A stretch of 64,000 nt of DNA from Acanthornis magna (taxonomy: Eukaryota; Chordata; Aves; Passeriformes; Acanthizidae), in contig JAWUZG010000056.1 of the NCBI GenBank assembly GCA_036785705.1, positions 13,333,501-13,397,500 on the forward strand, written 5' to 3'. Under the pieces are notes generated by a model that made no database searches, was not told the origin of the DNA, and saw nothing but the letters and a program-made list of their open reading frames with translations. Positions 60,301 to 64,000 of this stretch are shown here, in pieces (the first letter of the stretch is position 1; every line of letters starts with the position of its first letter). The position numbers and the translations under genes are program-made.

Positions 60301-61477
60301 CCTTTTGCTTTCTCATTTTGCTCCCTGTGTGAGCACTCTCCGTATTTTCCTGCTGAGCGAACCAGATAAGTTGCCTTTGCAATAAATACTGGGCGCTGGA
60401 AGCATCTTACAGGATGTTGGTGCTGCAATAACTTTTATCAGCAGCGCAGAATACCACGGCTGATACCGTTTCTGCTGTTGCATCACTACATCCTTCCCCT
60501 GTTCTTTTTGCCATCCCTCATAAAAACTAACGTGCTTCCCAGCAGCGAGCACAGCTGACCTCCATATCTCGCATTTTGTATTGCAATGTGCCATATTGTG
60601 TGTCTGATGGACTCATGCTGCCGAGTGTGCTGATGGATCTTGGTCCAGGATCACAGCAGCCGTCACTGGATGTAATGGGAACTCAGCAGTGCATTTTAGC
60701 TCTTTCAGCCTGGTGACCCTTTGTTCCAAGGCAAATGTTTTTCCAGCCCTGTTGTGTTTGCTGTCAGAGTAAAAATCTTCATTCATCAATGAAAGTCATC
60801 AGCATGTGTTTGACTGTGCTTTGAGGGGCTGTTGGAGTCTACTTGACATGTGGATGGTTTGGTCTGTGGTATTGATCTCCAGGGTTGATTGGAAGATAAT
60901 TGTAGGCTGAAGTACCAAAGGCCACTGTTGCAAGCAATTTGTTTTTCATAAAGGATTGTCGAGGCATGAGATGCTTCAGTGCCATGGCAACAAGTGTGAT
61001 GTAACGAGCAGACAGAGAGCAGGAGGATGCGGTCCCTAGAGAGGCTTTTTCTTGGCTTGGAGAACTGAGCTAGTCAGAAACCTCTCACTTCGAATCACCA
61101 ATACACCTCAGCCAGAGGCTGGCGAGAGGAAGCATGCAGGACACAAGCTCGGTGTGCGGGGTGACTAACAGGCTCTGCTGTCCCTTTGCAGGTACTGGCT
61201 GACCAACAAGGTGCACATCAAGCGACCCACCACCGGCCTCCTCATGTATACCCTGGCCACTCGCTTCTGCAACCAGATCTATCTCTACGGCTTCTGGCCC
61301 TTTCCCCTGGACCAGAACCAGAACCCGGTCAAGTACCACTACTACGACAGCCTGAAGTACGGCTACACCTCGCAGGCCAGCCCGCACACCATGCCCTTGG
61401 AGTTCAAAGCCTTAAAGACGCTGCACCAGCAAGGAGCCTTGAAGCTGACTGTGGGGGAGTGCGATGGGGCCACGTAG
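33296..61477 (+). CDS. ST8SIA2: ST8SIA2 (STX) alpha-2,8-polysialyltransferase, six spliced coding exons
   Basis: The CDS joins 33296-33393, 46467-46529, 48447-48575, 49102-49359, 51519-51812 and 61192-61477 (1128 nt, 375 residues plus TAG). The family transfers alpha-2,8-linked sialic acid from CMP-sialic acid to N-glycans, building polysialic acid mainly on NCAM in the Golgi of developing neurons. Visible features are a type II anchor (about 8-23), a glycosylated stem, a polybasic region (about 85-120), sialylmotif L (about 155-201), the basic polysialyltransferase domain (261-292), motif S (about 292-316), motif III HYYD (330-333) and motif VS, H346-x4-E351. Cysteines 157, 171, 307 and 371 match the two family disulfides. 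Sequons lie at N60, N72, N89, N134, N219 and N234. The length equals the mammalian protein as I recall it. ST8SIA4 is the closest alternative, but stem and N-terminus match ST8SIA2. No lesion is seen. Confidence 0.98.
33665..34130. repeat. Degenerate minisatellite, 56-bp unit, intron 1
   Basis: The phrase GAGGTACC recurs at 33702, 33784, 33840 and 33896, and as GAGGTACT at 33952. Spacing is exactly 56 bases in the core, with a companion GATGCTGGAGCAGG in each unit. Flanking copies to about 34130 are more degenerate and partly deleted. On the opposite strand short open frames through it are repetitive and not genes. Confidence 0.9.
36720..37215. promoter_or_regulatory. CpG-rich patch inside intron 1
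   Basis: By eye there are roughly three dozen CpG in about 500 bases, far above the rest of the intron. It includes the short tandem words CGGATGTGT (36812 region, twice) and TGTGGGATGCCGG (twice near 36847-36875). It could be an intragenic CpG island, alternative promoter or methylation-resistant element 3.4 kb downstream of exon 1. No start codon context or splice donor for an alternative first exon was established. Confidence 0.4.
39005..39280 (+). mobile_element. CR1 LINE 3'-end copy, 5'-truncated
   Basis: Collinear with the CR1 3' region: GACAAGAGGAAATAGCCTCA, GGAGGTTTGGATTGGATA, GGCACAGGCTGCCCAGGGGA, CCCTGGAGGTATTTAAAAGA and CTTGGCAGTGTTGGGTTGAC, ending in the ATTCTATAATTCTGTGATTC terminal repeat. 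It is sense to ST8SIA2 within intron 1. It is the best-preserved mobile element in the window and has no intact reverse-transcriptase frame. Confidence 0.95.
39624..39661 (+). repeat. Purine-rich low-complexity tract
   Basis: GA- and A-rich run (AGAAAGAAAGAAAAAAGG and similar) in intron 1, uninterrupted purines for nearly 40 bases. Confidence 0.8.
42626..42706 (-). mobile_element. Probable MIR-type SINE remnant
   Basis: The + strand has ATTATCTATCTTTTATGCGG, GAGGAAGACTTGGATTGCCC and AAGGTCAGGAAGAGGCAGAG in the order expected for a reverse-complement MIR (TTATC..TTTTA..GAGGAAAC..TTGCCCAAGGTCA..GGCAGAG). Heavily diverged; moderate confidence only. Confidence 0.5.
42744..42808 (+). mobile_element. 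Short CR1 LINE 3'-terminal fragment
   Basis: GGAGGGTTGGAATGAGATGA, TCTTTAAGGTTCTTTTCAAC and a degraded CATTCACTGATCTATGA match the last about 65 bases of CR1 in sense orientation. It is severely 5'-truncated. Confidence 0.8.
43180..43640. promoter_or_regulatory. AT-balanced island in intron 1, candidate conserved noncoding element
   Basis: Non-repetitive AT-rich block with GATTA/TAATC words, no mobile-element similarity and lower CpG and GC than its surroundings. It looks like conserved noncoding sequence, but nothing here proves it. Confidence 0.25.
46467..46529 (+). CDS. ST8SIA2: ST8SIA2 coding exon 2 (63 nt, stem)
   Basis: A tiny 63-nt exon encoding residues 33-53 and two bases of codon 54, starting [15 protein letters not shown]. 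It is preceded by a pyrimidine stretch and TTGCAG, and followed by the donor GTTTGT, which is weaker than the other donors in this gene. It is a multiple of three and phase 2-2, so skipping it would delete 21 stem residues without a frameshift. The peptide matches the ST8SIA2 stem and not ST8SIA4. It is too short to appear as an open frame by itself. Confidence 0.95.
46530..48446 (+). other. ST8SIA2: ST8SIA2 intron 2 (1.9 kb)
   Basis: GTTTGT donor and CTCTAG acceptor, phase 2. The first 250 bases after exon 2 are AT-rich with several TAAT cores and could be conserved splicing or regulatory sequence around this small exon; I cannot test that. A short AC run lies near 47231-47247. No gene is seen. 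Confidence 0.93.
48447..48575 (+). CDS. ST8SIA2: ST8SIA2 coding exon 3 (129 nt, stem)
   Basis: Encodes residues 54 (completed) to 96 and two bases of codon 97. It carries three N-glycosylation sequons: NDS at 60, NES at 72 and NQT at 89. The acceptor is a long pyrimidine tract ending CTCTAG and the donor is GTACTG. Codons 86-97 begin the polybasic region (W86, R87, H88, K95, R97) that family studies link to recognition of polysialylated carrier proteins. The exon is phase 2-2. Position 61 is D where I recall G in human; the sequon stays intact. Confidence 0.96.
48576..49101 (+). other. ST8SIA2: ST8SIA2 intron 3 (526 bp)
   Basis: The shortest intron of the gene, with GTACTG donor and CTGTCCTCAG acceptor, phase 2. 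No repeat or other feature is recognised. Confidence 0.93.
49102..49359 (+). CDS. ST8SIA2: ST8SIA2 coding exon 4 (258 nt, polybasic region end and motif L start)
   Basis: Encodes residues 97 (completed) to 182 and two bases of codon 183. It starts [12 protein letters not shown] and carries the rest of the polybasic region, the NVS sequon at 134 and the first half of sialylmotif L ([12 protein letters not shown] from 156). Motif L binds the CMP-sialic acid donor. C157 and C171 are the motif-L cysteines. The acceptor is CCTCAG and the donor GTAGGG. It is much more GC-rich than exons 2-3 in third positions. Confidence 0.97.
49360..51518 (+). other. ST8SIA2: ST8SIA2 intron 4 (2.2 kb)
   Basis: GTAGGG donor and TTTCACAG acceptor, phase 2. 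It contains a MIR-like fragment near 50.53-50.59 kb. The rest appears unique, GC-moderate and without coding signatures. Confidence 0.93.
50531..50585 (+). mobile_element. MIR-type SINE remnant in intron 4
   Basis: CCTTAGTTTCCCCATCTGTA, GAGCAGGGAAAGCAGAAATA and ATGG match the MIR core (CTCAGTTTCCTCATCTGTAAAATGGGGATAATAA pattern) in sense orientation. Confidence 0.7.
51519..51812 (+). CDS. ST8SIA2: ST8SIA2 coding exon 5 (294 nt, motif L end and PSTD start)
   Basis: Encodes residues 183 (completed) to 280 and two bases of codon 281. It completes sialylmotif L (CNLAPVQEY...VGMKTD, ending near 201) and carries sequons NET at 219 and NGS at 234. It then enters the polysialyltransferase domain at K261, rich in H, R and K. 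That domain is specific to the two polymerising family members and is needed for chain elongation. The acceptor is TTCACAG and the donor GTGAGA. The exon is phase 2-2. Confidence 0.97.
57295..57470. promoter_or_regulatory. AT-balanced island in intron 5, candidate conserved noncoding element
   Basis: Unique AT-rich block with GAATTAGC, GAATTAATGCAGCTGATGC and several TTATT words, and an E-box CAGCTG inside it, set within GC-moderate intron sequence. Enhancer identity is inference only. Confidence 0.25.
58320..58520. promoter_or_regulatory. AT-balanced island in intron 5, candidate conserved noncoding element
   Basis: Contains GTTAATAGTTA, a GCCAATTCG word, AATAATTAC, CCTAATTAAAAT and GAATTAATTAGG within 200 bases and no repeat similarity. 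Same caveat as the other islands: the motif density is seen, the function is not. Confidence 0.3.
58961..58986. repeat. Direct duplication overlapping a perfect 8-bp-arm palindrome
   Basis: AGTGAGTGCT is duplicated in tandem (58961-58980), and the second copy forms CTAGTGAG-TG-CTCACTAG (58969-58986), a perfect inverted repeat with a two-base centre. It is small, so chance is possible. Confidence 0.75.
61192..61477 (+). CDS. ST8SIA2: ST8SIA2 terminal coding exon 6 (motifs S, III, VS and stop)
   Basis: Encodes residues 281 (completed) to 375. It finishes the polysialyltransferase domain (to R292) and holds motif S ([15 protein letters not shown], from 293), motif III (HYYD at 330-333) and motif VS (H346-TMPL-E351, with the catalytic histidine). 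C307 should pair with C157 and C371 with C171, by analogy with ST8SIA4. The acceptor is CCCTTTGCAG. The stop TAG is at 61475-61477 after CDGAT. Confidence 0.97.
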
Positions 61478-63328
61478 GGTGGTCCCCGGCCACGTTCCTG
61501 CACAGCCACGGGAGGAAGGGGAGGGGGCGGAAAGGACGAGTGGTGCCTGGTGGGGTTGGTTGTCTTTGTTAACGCGCAGGACAGCGACGCAAATATATCT
61601 ACGTGGTACCTATATATATTGACCTGAGTATTATAACTGTTCAGTGTTCACCAAGGGAGGGGCAGGAGAGATGCAGGAGCATCTGGCAAGACTGGCCTGG
61701 GCAAGACCCCCTTGCTGCAGGGCTTGCTGGACTCGAAGGGTGTTCGCCTTACATCCGAAAGGTGTGAAGGTGGCCTTGGTTTTTGAGGGTATGTTAGGTG
61801 ATGGGTAAACGTGAGCCGTTTGTCGTGACTGGTCCGAGGTTGGTAGTTAGTTTGTTTGGCCAAGGGCAGCGAGGCGCGTCCTTGGCCCCGTGCTCGTGGC
61901 GGGGAGGGAAGGGGCAGGGGTGGGGTGGGCAGGGAAGGTTTGTTGGCGGCTCTCACAGCCCAGGGCTGCCCGTGGCACCGAGCAGGAGCCAGGTCCTGTT
62001 CAGGGACCAGCGCCCACATCCATCTGAACACGGAGCGCCCGGCTGGGCACAGCCTGCGGAGCAGTGAGGGAGAAGCCTCCTGGATCTCCAGGAGGTGGCA
62101 GGGAGCAGAGCTGAGCTGATCCCAATGATGCTCACACACGTGAGGGCCTCCAGAGCATGAGAGCATTGGCGTTGAGCCAGGGGGATGGTGAGGGGGCTGC
62201 TCACCCTTTATTTTACATTTGTTTCCCTTTCTTTTCGAAGGAGCAATGTGGGAAGGAGCAGGGCTGCTGGAAGGTGGCAGGAAGAGGGTTTGCTGCCACA
62301 AACTAGCACCGTTAGTGTTGAGTGTCTCACTGTGCCACAAAGACACTCAGCATCTGTCAGGGCTTATGAAAACCATGAATAGATCAGCTCCAATTCCTCA
62401 AATTCCCAACTGCTACCTGCTAAGCAGCCTGCCTTCTCTCCCCTTCCAAAAATAACTGCCAGAATATGGGTGCTACGTAGGCCTGGACCCAGCCAAGCAG
62501 AAAGACCACAGGACTTCAAGGGACTTTTTCAAGTCTAAATAATTTATTTTCAGTTTCTCCCTGAAGAACCAGCACACAGCGCTGAATTCCTGGAGTCCCG
62601 CTCTGTCAGTCCTTTCAAGCCCTAATTATCTCTCAACAGTTAAATAGGATGTCAGATGGATCTTGATGGGATACTTGCCTAGTGATGAACATCATAGAAA
62701 TAATCTTTTCCTTTTTTTTTTTTCCCAGACAGAACCCAAAATACAAAGAATTTTTTATAACCACATTTGCTTTTCTCTGATTTTTGGGGGTTTTATGGGA
62801 AGCAACTAGATTGATCTGATGATTCTGTTTCATTTTCTGCCTCTGTAGCGTATTCTGTTCGTCTCCTAATTAGCACTCAGTGGCAGAATGCAGGTGAATC
62901 CAGGGTTCATCGAGGGCTGTTTAGGTTTAATTTATGGAAGAGTAAATAACACTGCACCGGCAGACCTCAGGGGTGCACTTCACTGCTGCCATGGCTGGGT
63001 ATCACCACCTTTGGGCCCCCTCCTGCTGCTGTGTTTTTTAAGTTAAAAATTGTACAGTTTGGGGCTGAAATACTTGACATTGTCTCTTTAAAAGCTGAGT
63101 GCTTCAAGTGGTAAAAAGAAGAGCTCACTTTCATGTTTTGGGCCGTAGAAGCTACTGTACCCATAGGAGCCTCCAGCCTGCTAATTAGTGTCAGATGAAG
63201 ATGGCTGAGATTAAGGTATAAGCAACATTATAGTGGATAAATGTGGGCAAATCTGCCACTGAGGGGATGTTTCTTTCCAGCACCAGAAAATTATTTCTTT
63301 CATGTCTTCTTTTTTTTAAAACCTGGTG

Positions 63329-63329
<1 letters not shown>

Positions 63330-63371
<42 letters not shown>
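63330..63371 (+). repeat. 42-base poly(T) tract in the 3' UTR
   Basis: Uninterrupted T from 63330 to 63371, then AAA and eight more T. It may be a mononucleotide expansion or the poly(A) tail of an old antisense retroposed sequence; no recognisable retroposon body flanks it. Length in the assembly may be unreliable. Confidence 0.85.
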
Positions 63372-63380
<9 letters not shown>

Positions 63381-63658
63381 TTACTTCGGTTTCACGATAA
63401 AGCTAAACCTGGCTGTGAACCTCAGCTTAAGCTGAGACAGAAAGAGACAGAGTAAAACTGCAGGATGGAAGTAATCAGCAATCCCAAGGAGCTTCCTGTG
63501 ATTCAGGAGTGGTTCTTAAGGCCGGATAATTCCCAGGTTTGTCCCCAGCACTGGGCAGGGACAGGGCAGGGGTGGAGCTGCAGGGACTGCTAAAGCCAAC
63601 TGTTGTATCGAGGGGCCTGGGCCATGGTACTGATTGCTGTTAGCAAACCTTCTTTTTC

Positions 63659-63684
63659 AATAAAAATAGAGGAAATGAAATAAA
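63659..63684 (+). terminator. Candidate polyadenylation signals of ST8SIA2
   Basis: Two AATAAA hexamers begin at 63659 and 63679. A GT/T-rich element (63685-63720) follows at suitable spacing for cleavage around 63695-63710. I found no canonical AATAAA between the stop codon and here. Confidence 0.6.
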
Positions 63685-63705
63685 TGTGCAGGGGTTTTAT
63701 TTTTA

Positions 63706-64000
63706 TTCTGTATTTATTTTCATCAAATAGGAGGGCGAGAGGGGAGGCAGGACCATGAAAGGCCATGGGATTAAATGGGGAGAGCCTTTGCTGGTGAAGG
63801 ACAGGGGAAGGCTGGGCTTGTTTGCCCACCTTGGGTGGATGTCAGGGAGGCATCCAGAGCCATCAGGATGCTGTGCCTGCAGAGATTATTGAGCTGAAGC
63901 TGCAGCAGCACAGCAGGGGCGTGCTGGGGGGTGAAAAGGGGATGGGAGAAAGGGGTTTTTTTTCTGGTGCCCTTGAAGCAGCTGCTGCATCAAAGCACAG
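63706..64000. other. Downstream flank of ST8SIA2, nothing recognised
   Basis: GC-moderate sequence after the predicted cleavage site. No coding or repeat signature is seen. It could still be transcribed if a more distal poly(A) site is used. Confidence 0.5.

Larger units (their letters stand above)
51813..61191 (+). other. ST8SIA2: ST8SIA2 intron 5 (9.4 kb)
   Basis: GTGAGA donor and CCCTTTGCAG acceptor, phase 2. It holds a short palindrome at 58969-58986 and two AT-balanced islands (57295-57470 and 58320-58520) that look unlike the surrounding GC-moderate sequence. No exon, gene or full-length mobile element is recognised. Confidence 0.93.
61478..63705 (+). other. ST8SIA2: ST8SIA2 3' UTR (probable extent)
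   Basis: Runs from the TAG stop to the first good polyadenylation context. Its start is certain; its end is inferred from two AATAAA hexamers at 63659 and 63679 followed by a T-rich stretch. It includes a 42-T homopolymer and AT-rich patches (62500-63240) with TTTATT and TAATTA-type words that could be conserved or bind RNA-stability factors. Longer or shorter isoforms are possible. Confidence 0.6.

Noticed and set aside
33296..61477. Assignment to ST8SIA4 (PST) rather than ST8SIA2
   Set aside because: The stem peptides (exons 2-3), N-terminus, 375-residue length and cysteine positions match ST8SIA2. ST8SIA4 is shorter, at about 359 residues.
61648..62346. 232-codon antisense open frame in the ST8SIA2 3' UTR
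   Set aside because: Low-complexity Pro/Ser-rich translation opposite a UTR with no family match or known antisense gene.
1..64000. Endogenous retrovirus or other viral remnants
   Set aside because: No reverse transcriptase, integrase, capsid or envelope signature or paired LTRs recognised by eye. A repeat-masking run could still find small solo LTRs.

Overview
This is a vertebrate nuclear genomic window, most likely avian. CR1 LINE 3' ends typical of bird and reptile genomes occur at least five times, with a few degraded MIR-type SINE remnants. The one gene has GT-AG introns and a CpG-island promoter. Gene size and repeat content fit a bird; I cannot name the species or order from sequence alone.

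The window holds one protein-coding gene I can support: ST8SIA2 (STX, ST8Sia II), a Golgi alpha-2,8-polysialyltransferase, on the + strand. It has six coding exons: 33296-33393, 46467-46529, 48447-48575, 49102-49359, 51519-51812 and 61192-61477. Together these make 1128 nt, an intact 375-residue protein with no frameshift or premature stop. Every intron is GT-AG and in phase 2. The transmembrane anchor, polybasic region, sialylmotifs L, S, III and VS, the polysialyltransferase domain, four conserved cysteines and six N-glycosylation sequons are all readable.

Layout. Positions 1-32.7 kb are upstream intergenic DNA with no convincing gene. They hold CR1 and MIR fragments, a 60-bp TTTA-type repeat, a large AGAGG pentamer array (about 18.74-18.97 kb), and several AT-balanced islands dense in homeodomain, POU and SOX-like motifs that are candidate developmental enhancers. 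A CpG island (about 32.70-33.72 kb) covers the promoter, 5' UTR and exon 1. It contains a 10-bp-periodic G-run array with G-quadruplex potential. Intron 1 (13 kb) begins with a degenerate 56-bp minisatellite and carries a second CpG-rich patch near 36.7-37.2 kb, a CR1 copy and a MIR remnant. Exons 2-5 are clustered between 46.5 and 51.8 kb. Intron 5 is 9.4 kb. The 3' UTR probably runs to about 63.7 kb, where two AATAAA hexamers precede a U-rich stretch.

I found no undescribed molecular system, no CRISPR array, no RNA gene I can support, and no viral gene. The unusual features are regulatory and structural: the promoter G-run repeat, the all-purine pentamer array, the symmetric phase-2 exon structure that allows in-frame skipping, and the octamer-rich noncoding islands. 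The other long open frames are chance frames, CpG-island frames or simple-repeat frames.
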